A DNA stretch of 64,000 nt from Flavobacteriaceae bacterium CRH (lineage in GTDB: Bacteria > Bacteroidota > Bacteroidia > Flavobacteriales > Flavobacteriaceae). The stretch is taken from NCBI GenBank assembly GCA_001507425.1, contig LMAJ01000024.1, positions 1-64,000 on the forward strand, given 5' to 3'. Position 1 is the stretch's first letter. The number at the start of each line of letters is the position of its first letter. A program made the position numbers and the translations under genes. Of the stretch, positions 1 through 8,833 are shown one piece after another. Under the pieces are notes generated by a model. That model saw nothing but the letters and a program-made list of their open reading frames with translations. It did no database searches and was not told the DNA's origin.

Positions 1-684
1 AGAGTAAAAGTACAGTTTTACGGAGCAAGCGGCAGTGCTGTAAGCGAATGGATCCGTATGATACAGCCTCATTCAGGAGCAGGAAAAGGTTTTTATTTTA
101 TTCCTGAAATAGGAGAAGAGGTATTAGTTGGTTTTGAAGGCAACAACGTACAAAATCCTTATGTAATAGGAGCGCAATACAACGGACAGGATAAAAGCGG
201 TTATGCTGATAGCCAAAATAATATAAAAGCCATTCATACTCGCTCAGGAATTAAAATGATTTTTAATGATGGCGATGGTAGTGTATTGATTGAAGATGTA
301 GGAGGAAGTACATGGCTTATGGATGGAAAGGGGAATGTTTCCGTTAATGCGCCTGATACATTTTCTGTAACTGCTGGAGATATTAATTTTTCGGCTAGTA
401 AAAATATCAGTGTGAACGCCGCAATGAATATTTCTGAAAGTGCTGGAGGAGATAAAACTAGCATTGTTGGGATGATGTTTAATACAACTGTAGGTGGTGA
501 TAATATGCTTAATGTTACTGGGAATTTTATGGAACATATTGAAGGGAATTTAGAGTCGCATACAGAAAAAGATAGATCAATGATGTCTAAACAAAAATTT
601 ATTGTGCAAAGTATTGAAGATGATGTACATGTAAAGGCAAGTAAAAACTTGAATAGCCATAGCGGCGAAAAAACAAAAGCTTAA
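1..684 (+). CDS. vgrG: VgrG, C-terminal part (5' end outside window)
   Basis: The reading frame is open from base 1, so the start lies upstream of the window. VgrG forms the trimeric spike at the tip of the type VI secretion tube. The first 55 or so visible residues are the OB-fold/gp5-like core of the family: an IRMIQPHSGAGKGFYFIPE stretch, then EIGEEVLVGFEGN and PYVIGAQYNG. After that comes a repetitive beta-rich needle (NISVNAAMNISES, VGGDNMLNVTGN, HIEGNLESHTEK), typical of the gp5-type beta-helix. The stop is followed after two bases by the next gene, a predicted lipase, so VgrG probably carries that protein as cargo. The class is likely T6SS-iii, the Bacteroidota type; this is inferred from the organism. 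Confidence 0.9.
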   Translation, partial: RVKVQFYGASGSAVSEWIRMIQPHSGAGKGFYFIPEIGEEVLVGFEGNNVQNPYVIGAQYNGQDKSGYADSQNNIKAIHTRSGIKMIFNDGDGSVLIEDVGGSTWLMDGKGNVSVNAPDTFSVTAGDINFSASKNISVNAAMNISESAGGDKTSIVGMMFNTTVGGDNMLNVTGNFMEHIEGNLESHTEKDRSMMSKQKFIVQSIEDDVHVKASKNLNSHSGEKTKA

Positions 685-686
685 TC

Positions 687-2090
687 ATGAGTAAAACAAC
701 AATTTGCGGAGGAAATATTATACACACGAGTAACGGCAAAACAACATTTGAAGTTACTAATGGAGATTTTACTTCTTATGCGGGTAACTGCAATATATTA
801 GAAGCCGAAGAAGAAATTATTCACCACGATTATGTAGTTTCAGAACCTGAAAAAGAAGATGTCGACGAATTTAAAACAGGTGTAAGTATTATAGCAGCAA
901 TTTTCTTTGATGGTACAAAAAATAATAAAAATAATACTGAGCAACGATTAAAAAACTCAACTATTTTTAAACAAATGGATGAAATTGATAGTAGTTACGA
1001 CAATTACTTTTCAAACGTTGCCATAATGCAAAAGATGAGTTTAAAAGATGTTAAAAAAAGAATTGTTTCGAAATACATTGAAGGTGAAGGTACTGAGGAC
1101 AACCAGAAAGGAGATACGCAAGGTTATGGCTTTGGTAGTGGTAAAACAGGGATTCCTACGAAAGTAGCAAAAGGAACTATAGGAATTGTAACAGAAATAA
1201 ATAAAGTTTTTAATGATAAAGAATATGTAAAAGAATTAAATGTCGATATTTTTGGTTTTAGCAGAGGAGCTGCTGCTGCACGCAGTTTTATGACTACTCA
1301 AAAAAAAGTTTTGCAAAAAAAATACCCAAAATCAAAAATTACTTATCGTTTTGTAGGATTGTTTGATACAGTTTCATCTTATGAGCCTGAGGGTAATTTT
1401 TCAGCTCTAGGTTCAGCACTTTCTCATAATTTTGATAATGATGTCGAAGAATTGAAATTACAATTGAATGGTATGGCAAACAAAATTGTACATTTAACTG
1501 CTGCGGACGAATACAGGGAGAATTTCGCCTTAACAAATATTGATAGCTCAATACTTGCGGGTGTAGGGTACGAACTTGAATTGCCTGGAGCACACTCAGA
1601 TATTGGTGGAGGATATGAAGAGACAGAGCACATAGAAAAAAGATATATTAACAAAAACAGTTCACCAACAAAAATACAATGGATCGAGCAAGGTTGGTAC
1701 AGAGAAGCGCAAATAGTAGGGCAATCTGGTAAAAATGATCCCATTAATTTTGATGGTATTAGAAAACTAACAAATTCATATCAATTCATTCCACTATCTA
1801 TTATGATGGAACTCGCTAAAAAATATGGTGTGTTGTTTTTATCTTTTGATAGTGAAGTAGGATTCAAAAAATTTAAAGTTATTCCTAAACTCGAAAATAT
1901 TAAAAACGCTTTACAAGAATATGCCTTGGCAAATGATGGTGCAGTAAAAAAGACAGCAAGGTTACAACCGTTTGATCAGTTGAAATTTCTCCGTAATAAT
2001 TACCTGCATATTTCAGCAAATAAAGGTGCGATGGGTATGGGTGCCAGATTTGAAAAATTAAAACTAAAGCGAAAGATTCATCCAGCATAA
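687..2090 (+). CDS. DUF2235/Tle1-like T6SS phospholipase effector
   Basis: 467 residues. The alpha/beta-hydrolase DUF2235 signature is clear: FFDGTKNN with Asp75, the nucleophile elbow GFSRGA with Ser192, the strand FVGLFDTVSS, and PGAHSDIGGGY (His303, Asp305). DUF2235 includes the Tle1 phospholipases that T6SS delivers to hydrolyse membrane lipids of rival cells. The first 45 residues are a separate Gly/Asn-rich piece (ICGGNII, NGKTTFEVTNG) that could be the adaptor loaded on VgrG; this is inference. No signal peptide is visible, as expected for T6SS cargo. It lies two bases after vgrG and nine bases before a lipoprotein gene that may encode its immunity protein. The family is confident; the lipid specificity is unknown. 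Confidence 0.85.
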   Translation: MSKTTICGGNIIHTSNGKTTFEVTNGDFTSYAGNCNILEAEEEIIHHDYVVSEPEKEDVDEFKTGVSIIAAIFFDGTKNNKNNTEQRLKNSTIFKQMDEIDSSYDNYFSNVAIMQKMSLKDVKKRIVSKYIEGEGTEDNQKGDTQGYGFGSGKTGIPTKVAKGTIGIVTEINKVFNDKEYVKELNVDIFGFSRGAAAARSFMTTQKKVLQKKYPKSKITYRFVGLFDTVSSYEPEGNFSALGSALSHNFDNDVEELKLQLNGMANKIVHLTAADEYRENFALTNIDSSILAGVGYELELPGAHSDIGGGYEETEHIEKRYINKNSSPTKIQWIEQGWYREAQIVGQSGKNDPINFDGIRKLTNSYQFIPLSIMMELAKKYGVLFLSFDSEVGFKKFKVIPKLENIKNALQEYALANDGAVKKTARLQPFDQLKFLRNNYLHISANKGAMGMGARFEKLKLKRKIHPA

Positions 2091-2098
2091 AGAGAAAT

Positions 2099-3238
2099 AT
2101 GATAAAAAAAACAATAATAATACTTAGTGTTATTTTAACTACACAATTTATATCGTGTCAAAAAATGGAAAAAACAGCGAATTATAAAACAGAAAAATTT
2201 GAATGGGACGGTGATGCAACTGCTCCTCATGATTACCCCATGTGGATAATTTATCCACATTCTTTTATATTAAGTGACGGTTATGAAGCAGTTATCCCTA
2301 ATGATACTTTTATGGCAGACGGCTGGGAAGGTTCAGCTAATAGCTGGTCAATTGGTAAATCAAACAAAGCAATACCAGAAAGTTTAAAAATTGCCTGGTA
2401 TTCTTATACCGAAAATAAATTTTATAAGGGAAATTTTAAAATGCCACAGGAAAAAATTTATGATCTTTTTAAAGATGGTTATTTAATTTATGGGATAGAC
2501 ACAAAAAAACTAGTTTACGAAGGTTATGATAAAAAAGAACTTCACAAAGAAACCTTTAGTGCTCTTACCGTAGGACTTGCACCAAAAGGTATGGTCGTTG
2601 TGTGGGCATCAGGGCAAAATAAGATTGAAATAGGTCGATTTCAGGGAGAAGAAGTTCCAGAAGGACCTGAAGCTGATAAAATGTGGAAGCAAATTGCAGA
2701 ACTTAGTGATAGACCAATTTCTGTTAAGCAAAGTATGGCAAAATTTACTTCTGAAGTTCAAGAAGAAATACTAAAAGGCAAAATAAGCTCTAAAAGATGG
2801 GATGATTATCGCTTAAGGTATTCTTGGAGAGTAACTTTCAATCAATCTTTAGAAATTTATAAATATCAAATCCGATTTTTTAATAGTGAACATTTTGGTT
2901 ATCCACCTACAAAAGATCAGGGATCTTATAATAAAGAAATCATAGAAACTAAAGAAAAGGCCGTTCCAAGTGAGTTAGATTTATTTGTTAAATCTGAAAA
3001 TGGTTTAAAACATTTAATAAGAATCGATTCTTTTGATGAACAGGAAATGATTCAATCATTTAAGGATTTGGCAAAAAGTAGTCCAAACAGTTCTATAACA
3101 ATGTTAATAAATGTTGATGATACTTTTAAGAAGGTAAATATTGTTCTGAAAAATGATGTAATAGAAATTGTGCTGGAAAAATGCAAAACAAAGCTTTTTC
3201 TCATTGATAAAAGAGCAGAGGAATTGTTGAAGGAGTAA
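2099..3238 (+). CDS. DUF2931-like lipoprotein, candidate effector immunity protein
   Basis: 379 residues with a type II signal peptide (MIKKTIIILSVILTTQFISC, lipid-anchor Cys20). The early part (EWDGDATAPHDYPM, then WSIG and IAWYSYTENKFYKG) resembles the DUF2931 family of Bacteroidota lipoproteins, which I remember as common beside T6SS genes. The C-terminal half (about residues 270-379) has no family I recognise. Tle1 lipases act in the periplasm, and their known immunity proteins are periplasmic or lipoproteins, so position (nine bases behind the lipase) and predicted location fit an immunity role. That role is inference from context. At 379 residues it may be two fused domains. Confidence 0.65.
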   Translation: MIKKTIIILSVILTTQFISCQKMEKTANYKTEKFEWDGDATAPHDYPMWIIYPHSFILSDGYEAVIPNDTFMADGWEGSANSWSIGKSNKAIPESLKIAWYSYTENKFYKGNFKMPQEKIYDLFKDGYLIYGIDTKKLVYEGYDKKELHKETFSALTVGLAPKGMVVVWASGQNKIEIGRFQGEEVPEGPEADKMWKQIAELSDRPISVKQSMAKFTSEVQEEILKGKISSKRWDDYRLRYSWRVTFNQSLEIYKYQIRFFNSEHFGYPPTKDQGSYNKEIIETKEKAVPSELDLFVKSENGLKHLIRIDSFDEQEMIQSFKDLAKSSPNSSITMLINVDDTFKKVNIVLKNDVIEIVLEKCKTKLFLIDKRAEELLKE

Positions 3239-3262
3239 TTTAGATGATTACAAGAAATTAAT

Positions 3263-3628
3263 ATGAGGTACTATTTTCAGGAAAGTGATAATTACATTAA
3301 AAATAGAAATGGTAATTTAAAAAGATTGTATTTTAGACATTAACAATTTTAAATGCAATTCTCATCGTCAATATACCAAAGTTTATAAAATGTTATTTCT
3401 CTACGCGACACATAATAATTATGGTAATTAGACGAATTTTATGAGTATGGTGAAGCTAGAGAAGAATACATTACAAATGGTAAATAATCAGGACAATGGA
3501 TTTCTAAAGAACTTTTGATTTTGATTCTTTAGGTTTTGAAATTATATAATAATAAAGGCAAGCTAATTGAAAAGCAATTTTATGTAAAGGACTCTCTTGT
3601 GTATGCTAAAAACTTAATTATAGAGTAA
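3263..3628 (+). pseudogene. Decayed MORN/YwqK-type repeat gene
   Basis: No intact gene fills this gap. One frame contains recognisable pieces separated by stops. The 5' piece (from ATG 3263) reads MRYYFQESDN then NGNLKRLYF and stops at 3341. From 3431 the same frame reads DEFYEYGEAREEYITNGK, stop (3485), SGQWIS, stop (3530), then NNKGKLIEKQFYVKD and ends at 3626. The NGK-SGQW and NKGKLIEKQFY patterns are typical of MORN-like repeats found in many Bacteroidota proteins near toxin and secretion loci. It is therefore probably a dead gene of the T6SS cargo island. The middle third is unrecognisable. The remaining bases 3629-3782 show nothing. Confidence 0.55.
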
Positions 3629-3782
3629 AATCAAACTGATAACAAAGATTAAATATTGGTATTTTTTTTTGGGATTAAAAAAAAATATAATATCCCTATA
3701 AAACATCAAAAGAAAAGAATGGAGATGAAAAACATTGGCATAATGAAAGAAATAAAACCAATTTTGCCATAAAAGAAACATT

Positions 3783-4778
3783 CTAATGAATCTTCATTCT
3801 TAATTTTGTTGGAGGATAACCAAAGATTCTTTTAAAGGCAATACTAAAATTAGAAACATTTTGATAACCGGAAAGATGACTTATTTCCTGAATAGAAAGT
3901 GAAGTATCAGATAAATAATGTCTTGCTTTGTTCATCCTGATTTCCTGAAGATATCCAAAAACAGTGTCTCCAAAAACAGATTTAAAACCTTCCTTAAGTT
4001 TGGTCTGATTCACTCCAACTTTACGGGCCAATTTTACAATTGTAAAAGGATGATCAATATTTTCACGGATTAATTGAGCTGCCAATTTTATTTTTTCGAC
4101 ATCATTGCTGGCAAAATTAAGCGTCTCGGTATCATTATCTAAACTCAAATGACTTAAAGCTATGAGTTCATAAATTTTAGATTCCATGTAAATTTTTCTC
4201 GTAAGGCCTCGATAAAAACAGTTTTTAATATCTTGCATGACACCAAATATTTTTGCACTGATTTTAATTTCTCCTTTGGCTATAGTCGAGCTGACATTCT
4301 TCTGTATATTATTTAGAAAATTATCCATTGCTTTAGATTCTCCCTCGTATTTTGCCAAAACATCCAACGGGAGGTGAATATCAAAAGTATCATAAATAAT
4401 ATCTTTTTTAAAACCAATTTGTGCATGATTATCTTCGGCAGAGAGAAAGGTTATATTGCCGGACATTGGTGAAATATGGTCAGAAACTGCGGTTTTGTTT
4501 TTATAAGCGATGCCATGATCAGAAAGGTTAAAGTGCATTTCTAAAAGTGATGAATCTCCTCGTCCTGAAATGTCAACATTATCATGAAGCTGATAATTTC
4601 CCTGAAGAATCGATAAATCCTCTGCAATAGTGTGCTCATGATAAATAATATCTCCTTTTGGAGTTACAAACTTTATATCTTTTTCGTCTTCTATAACTAT
4701 TTGTGAACCTTCTTCTTTGCTGTTTTGAGCATTTTCAAGAAAGTCAGCAAAATCATCTGAATCTATTTTAAATGCCAT
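3783..4778 (-). CDS. AraC-family transcriptional regulator (PchR-like)
   Basis: 331 residues. The last 100 residues form the double helix-turn-helix of the AraC family: KIKLAAQLIRENIDHPFTI, LARKVGVNQTKLKEGFKSVFG and a second HTH ending GYQNVSNFSIAFKRIFGYPP. The N-terminal 230 residues are a sensor region without a family I can name, but the overall build matches PchR-like regulators of siderophore uptake. It is divergent from the TonB receptor at 4892 across a 113-base gap, the usual layout for a regulator and its target. It probably activates the receptor in response to the imported siderophore; this is inference from context. Confidence 0.82.
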   Translation of the reverse strand: MAFKIDSDDFADFLENAQNSKEEGSQIVIEDEKDIKFVTPKGDIIYHEHTIAEDLSILQGNYQLHDNVDISGRGDSSLLEMHFNLSDHGIAYKNKTAVSDHISPMSGNITFLSAEDNHAQIGFKKDIIYDTFDIHLPLDVLAKYEGESKAMDNFLNNIQKNVSSTIAKGEIKISAKIFGVMQDIKNCFYRGLTRKIYMESKIYELIALSHLSLDNDTETLNFASNDVEKIKLAAQLIRENIDHPFTIVKLARKVGVNQTKLKEGFKSVFGDTVFGYLQEIRMNKARHYLSDTSLSIQEISHLSGYQNVSNFSIAFKRIFGYPPTKLRMKIH

Positions 4779-4842
4779 AGTTATACTTCTATATTCATAA
4801 TTAATACTTCCACTTTCATAAGTGCATCACTGACTTATCAGA

Positions 4843-4850
4843 TACTTTTG
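4843..4850 (+). promoter_or_regulatory. Candidate -7 promoter element for the TonB receptor
   Basis: TACTTTTG matches the Bacteroidota -7 consensus TAnnTTTG exactly, 41 bases before the proposed TTG start. No clear -33 TTTG is visible. The short gap also holds ATAAGTGCATCACTGACTTAT, in which the outer ATAAGT and ACTTAT are mirrored and could be a regulator site. Confidence 0.4.
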
Positions 4851-4891
4851 CACTGCAAATGTAATTTATAATCAGTTTAAATAAAAGTAGT

Positions 4892-7273
4892 TTGGTATTT
4901 AAATTAAATCTAGTGTTGATGTTCATAGTTGGTATTTTCTCAGGAAATGCCTGTCCCGTATTTATTCATGCCGAAGATAATCTTGGCAATTCTATAGCAG
5001 GAATCACCATTTTGGTAGACAATAAGGCAATTGGTGTTACTAACAGTTCAGGAGTTTTAGAACTTTCTCTGACAGAAGGTAAACACAACATTGAAGTAAT
5101 GAAGAATGGTACAGAAAGTGTTAAACAAACCATTTCTGTAGTATGTAATGACAATAACCATTTCAAATTTACTTTGGATATTTCAGATGAAGATTTAGCC
5201 AAACTGAAAGAGGTTGTCGTGCAATCTAAAACAATCAAAAAACAAATAGAAGAATCTCCTTTCTCTGTTCAGGTAATCGATCTTAAAAAACAATATGATA
5301 AAGCGGGCGATGTAGGCGATATTTTAAACAGAGCTTCGGGAGTAAAACTAAGAACTGACGGAAATATTGGTTCGCAAGTACAAATAAATCTTGGCGGTTT
5401 ACAAGGTAAAGCGATCCGTTTTTTTAAAGATGGAGTTCCTATAGAATTGTTCGGGCACGGTTTTAGCCTGGGGACAATTCCAACCAATATGCTTGACAGA
5501 GTAGAAATCTACAAAGGCGTTATGCCTGTTTACTTAGCTTCTGATGCATTGGGCGGCGGTATAAATCTTGTAACAAGAACTTCGATGAAAGATTTTGCAG
5601 AAGTATCTTATGAAATGGCCTCTTTTAATACACATCGTGCAACGGCCAATTTTTATCTTCAAAATAAAAAGAATTTTTACGGAGGATTTAATGGCTCTTT
5701 CAATTATTCTGATAATGATTACAAAGTTAATGTTCCTATTCAAAACGCAACTAATGAAGAGTTTAAAGATGTGAAGCGTTTTCATGATATGACAAGATCT
5801 AATTACGGAGAAGCTTTTGTTGGAATAAAAGAGAAATCCTGGGCAGATGATCTTCGGTTAACTTTAATATATTCTAATTTCTATAAACAGATACAAAATG
5901 ATGCGCAGATGGTCAATGTATATGGTCAGGCATTTTCTAAAGAACATAACTATACAGGAATGATCAATTACCGTAAAAAGTTTTTTGATGATAAGCTAAA
6001 AGTAAGTTTGTTAACTAATTACAGCCATTTTAATACGAGATTTATAGATACTGCAACAGTGCGTTATAACTGGGCTGGAGAAATTATTGGCGAGAATTTG
6101 CAGCCGGGAGAGATTAGAAGCGGAAACGATCAGCGCCTGAAATATAATTTTGTTTCATCAAGATTAAATATGGAATATAAGCTTTCTGAACGTAACTTTT
6201 TAGAATTTAGTGAATTGTATTATTCGCAGAGAAGAAAAGGAAGCGATCCGTTAGGAGCTATTTCTGTAATTGAAGGTGTTGATGTTTTAACAATTCCAGC
6301 CACTTACAGAAAAGATAATATGGCAGTTGCATGGCGTTCTTTATGGTTCGAAAACAAATTAGAAAGCATTGTAGCGGGCAAGTATTATCATTATAATACC
6401 GAAGGATATACCACAGATAATTACGGTTTTGCATGGAAAGCATCAAAAGATGACAGCCAGTTTGGATATCTGGGCGGATTAAAATGGGCAAAAGACAATT
6501 ATTTATTGAAATTCTCGTATGAATATGCTACGCGTCTTCCTGATGAATTTGAAGTTTTTGGTGATGCCCGATTAGTAAAAGAAAATCTGGACCTTGATCC
6601 TGAAAAAAGCCATAATCTAAATTTAAACGGCCAGTATTCTATAAATAAAGAAAACAGCAGTCTTATTTTTTCTGCCAACTTGTTTTATAGAAAAGTAAAA
6701 GACATTATTTTCCTGCAGCTTGATATTCCATTTAGCAGATATATCAATTATGAAAATTCGGAAGTAAAAGGTTTTGAGTTCGAAACCAATTATTCGCCTG
6801 TAAAATGGCTGAATACCGGATTTAATGCAACTTATCAGGATATTAGAAGAGTAGGAATTGAGGAGGCAGCATTCAAATATTTGAATGATTCCAGGATACC
6901 AAATATTCCGTTTTTGTTTGGAAATTTTTGGGTAAATACCTATTTCAAAAATATATTTAAAAGCAATGATGCTTTAAATTTTGCATGGAATGCCAATTAC
7001 ACACACAGATTTTTTCTGGTGGCAATTCCAAAAAATCAGGAGCCATCTTTATTTGGGCCTGTAAAAGATTTCCAGACTTCTATGGTTATTCCAAAAGACG
7101 GAAGGACAGGGCAGTTTTCTAATGATATTGGCGTGTATTATCATTTATCTGATCAAAAAACAACTGTTTCAGCCGAATGTAAAAATATCGGAGATGTAAA
7201 GCTGTACGACAATTTTAATGTGCAGAAACCAGGAAGATCTTTCCACCTCAAATTAGTATATCAAATTTTTTAA
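4892..7273 (+). CDS. TonB-dependent outer-membrane receptor, siderophore type
   Basis: 793 residues. Order of parts: a hydrophobic signal sequence, a carboxypeptidase-regulatory-like beta domain (about 27-105, with ITILVDNKAIGVTNSSGVLE), a plug (about 120-235, with GDVGDILNRASGVKLR, GGLQGKAIRFFKDGVPIE and the closing GALGG-like SDALGGGINLVTR), then a long 22-strand-type barrel ending LKLVYQIF with the terminal Phe typical of outer-membrane proteins. The start is not ATG: TTG at 4892 gives a Lys plus hydrophobic core, whereas the first ATG (4919) would cut the signal peptide short. The lipoprotein gene follows after 22 bases and an AraC regulator is divergent. Substrate is probably a ferric siderophore; the exact ligand is not visible. 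Confidence 0.9.
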   Translation: MVFKLNLVLMFIVGIFSGNACPVFIHAEDNLGNSIAGITILVDNKAIGVTNSSGVLELSLTEGKHNIEVMKNGTESVKQTISVVCNDNNHFKFTLDISDEDLAKLKEVVVQSKTIKKQIEESPFSVQVIDLKKQYDKAGDVGDILNRASGVKLRTDGNIGSQVQINLGGLQGKAIRFFKDGVPIELFGHGFSLGTIPTNMLDRVEIYKGVMPVYLASDALGGGINLVTRTSMKDFAEVSYEMASFNTHRATANFYLQNKKNFYGGFNGSFNYSDNDYKVNVPIQNATNEEFKDVKRFHDMTRSNYGEAFVGIKEKSWADDLRLTLIYSNFYKQIQNDAQMVNVYGQAFSKEHNYTGMINYRKKFFDDKLKVSLLTNYSHFNTRFIDTATVRYNWAGEIIGENLQPGEIRSGNDQRLKYNFVSSRLNMEYKLSERNFLEFSELYYSQRRKGSDPLGAISVIEGVDVLTIPATYRKDNMAVAWRSLWFENKLESIVAGKYYHYNTEGYTTDNYGFAWKASKDDSQFGYLGGLKWAKDNYLLKFSYEYATRLPDEFEVFGDARLVKENLDLDPEKSHNLNLNGQYSINKENSSLIFSANLFYRKVKDIIFLQLDIPFSRYINYENSEVKGFEFETNYSPVKWLNTGFNATYQDIRRVGIEEAAFKYLNDSRIPNIPFLFGNFWVNTYFKNIFKSNDALNFAWNANYTHRFFLVAIPKNQEPSLFGPVKDFQTSMVIPKDGRTGQFSNDIGVYYHLSDQKTTVSAECKNIGDVKLYDNFNVQKPGRSFHLKLVYQIF

Positions 7274-7295
7274 ATCAAACCATAAATCAGAAATT

Positions 7296-8558
7296 ATGAA
7301 AAGAAGTAACAATCTTCGTCCAATACTTGCAGGAATAGCTGCTTGGATGCTTTTATTTGCTTGTAGCAGCAATGATGATACTGCACCAGATAACGCTGAA
7401 ACAGATGATACTTTACCAAAAAACGAAACCTGGATCATTTATAACGGAGCTGCTAACTGGAGTGGCGGTGTCTATGCATTAAAAGACAATAAATCAAGAG
7501 AAATTAATCTTTCAGGACTTCCGTTTTTGCAATTGGCTTATTCAGGAGGAGGAAGAGTAATAGACAAAACTCTTTTTAAAGTAAATGATGTTTCGAACAC
7601 GAAACAGGGAATCAATAAAATGGGTTTCAATGCTGCCGGAAATATTGTAGATCAAGGTTTTTTACCATCACTTTCTAATGCTTACGAATCTAATTACCTT
7701 GTTGCAAGTGCTACAGAAGGATATTATTGGGATAAAGTAAGAGGAGGCTTGAAATTGCAAAAATTCAACCCTTCTACAATGGAAAGAACCGGAGAAATCG
7801 ATTTTAGTTCTTTATCAGAAGGGCAAACACTTGAATCTATCGGACAATTAATTATTGCTAAAAGAGACAATAAATTATACTTAGATTTATTATTAGGCGA
7901 TAAAGCAGCAGGAAACTGGCAAGTAACTCCGGCAGTTAAAGAAGTAGCTATCGCAGTTTATGATTTAACTACAAACAAAATCGAAAATGTAACTAAAATT
8001 GGCGGTACAACTAATCTTGGGGTATTTATCGATCACGTTTTATGGAGTTTAGATGAAGTTACAGGAGATTTATATTTTGCTACAGTTGGCGATATGAAAA
8101 CACAGCCAAGTGACTATTCTTCAAAAATTCTTAGAATCAAAAAAGGTGAAGTTAATTTTGATGCAACATTTGCAATCGACATGAAAACGTACCAGTTTCC
8201 GGCAGAATTCAATAGACTTTTTGCTTACAACAACAAAATTTATACTACAATTCCATCAAGAGCAGTTTCATATTATGGCGGCGGACAACACGGAGTTAAA
8301 TACAGAGATGATGTTTGGTTCTGGAATGAAATTGATGCTACATCTAAAAAAGCTACGCGTTTAGATATTCCTGTAGATAACTTTTATTGTAACCAAAATC
8401 CATTTTTCCACAATGGAGAGATTTACTTCTTATCAAATAATGCAACAGATGGTTTTTCAGGAGTTACACAATATAACCCTTCAACTGGCGCAACTAAAGA
8501 AACTTTCCGTTTAAAAGAAAGTGGTAGAATTTTAGGATTTAATATTATTAAAGAATAA
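7296..8558 (+). CDS. DUF4374-like surface lipoprotein, siderophore-binding partner candidate
   Basis: 420 residues with a lipobox (LLFACSS, Cys23) followed by an acidic stretch SSNDD that could act as a surface-export signal. The rest is repeated beta structure with no transmembrane segment (for example WIIYNGAANWSGGVYALKDN, LYFATVGDMK, YNPSTGATKETFRL), consistent with a beta-propeller. It recalls the DUF4374 lipoproteins coupled to TonB receptors. From memory, Bacteroides XusB, which binds enterobactin beside receptor XusA, is such a protein. The gene lies 22 bases behind the receptor and ends at a strong terminator, so the two form an operon. No inner-membrane PepSY or ABC permease gene accompanies it here. 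Confidence 0.65.
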   Translation: MKRSNNLRPILAGIAAWMLLFACSSNDDTAPDNAETDDTLPKNETWIIYNGAANWSGGVYALKDNKSREINLSGLPFLQLAYSGGGRVIDKTLFKVNDVSNTKQGINKMGFNAAGNIVDQGFLPSLSNAYESNYLVASATEGYYWDKVRGGLKLQKFNPSTMERTGEIDFSSLSEGQTLESIGQLIIAKRDNKLYLDLLLGDKAAGNWQVTPAVKEVAIAVYDLTTNKIENVTKIGGTTNLGVFIDHVLWSLDEVTGDLYFATVGDMKTQPSDYSSKILRIKKGEVNFDATFAIDMKTYQFPAEFNRLFAYNNKIYTTIPSRAVSYYGGGQHGVKYRDDVWFWNEIDATSKKATRLDIPVDNFYCNQNPFFHNGEIYFLSNNATDGFSGVTQYNPSTGATKETFRLKESGRILGFNIIKE

Positions 8559-8581
8559 TAAAAGAGACTGTTTAAATTCAG

Positions 8582-8617
8582 AAAAAGCCTGCTTATTAGT
8601 TATAAGCAGGCTTTTTT
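8582..8617 (+). terminator. Rho-independent terminator of the receptor operon
   Basis: Perfect stem AGCCTGCTTAT / ATAAGCAGGCT with a five-base loop, A-run before and T-run after, 24 bases past the stop at 8558. The A/T extensions make it potentially bidirectional. Confidence 0.88.
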
Positions 8618-8810
8618 GTTTTATAAATTGTTTGTAGAAAGTTCGCTTCCTATTTGTTAATTACTGTTTTTAAATCATATTTTTAAAAGCTTTATTTCTT
8701 CTTTTCGGATTTATCTTTTTGTTTGTGATGTAAAAAAAATGAGCTTTCAATAACTTTTATAATAACAGATATACTAATACTTACTTATTACAATTTACAT
8801 TACTTTTGAG

Positions 8811-8818
8811 ACTGATTT
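8811..8818 (+). promoter_or_regulatory. Candidate -7 promoter element
   Basis: TACTTTTG matches TAnnTTTG, 16 bases before the ATG at 8834. No convincing -33 element is seen; the gap 8618-8810 is AT-rich without other structure. Confidence 0.4.
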
Positions 8819-8833
8819 AATCAAATAAAAATT

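Noticed and set aside
4892..4919. ATG 4919 as the start of the TonB receptor
   Set aside because: It leaves a signal peptide with no basic residue and a very short hydrophobic part; TTG 4892 gives a better one.
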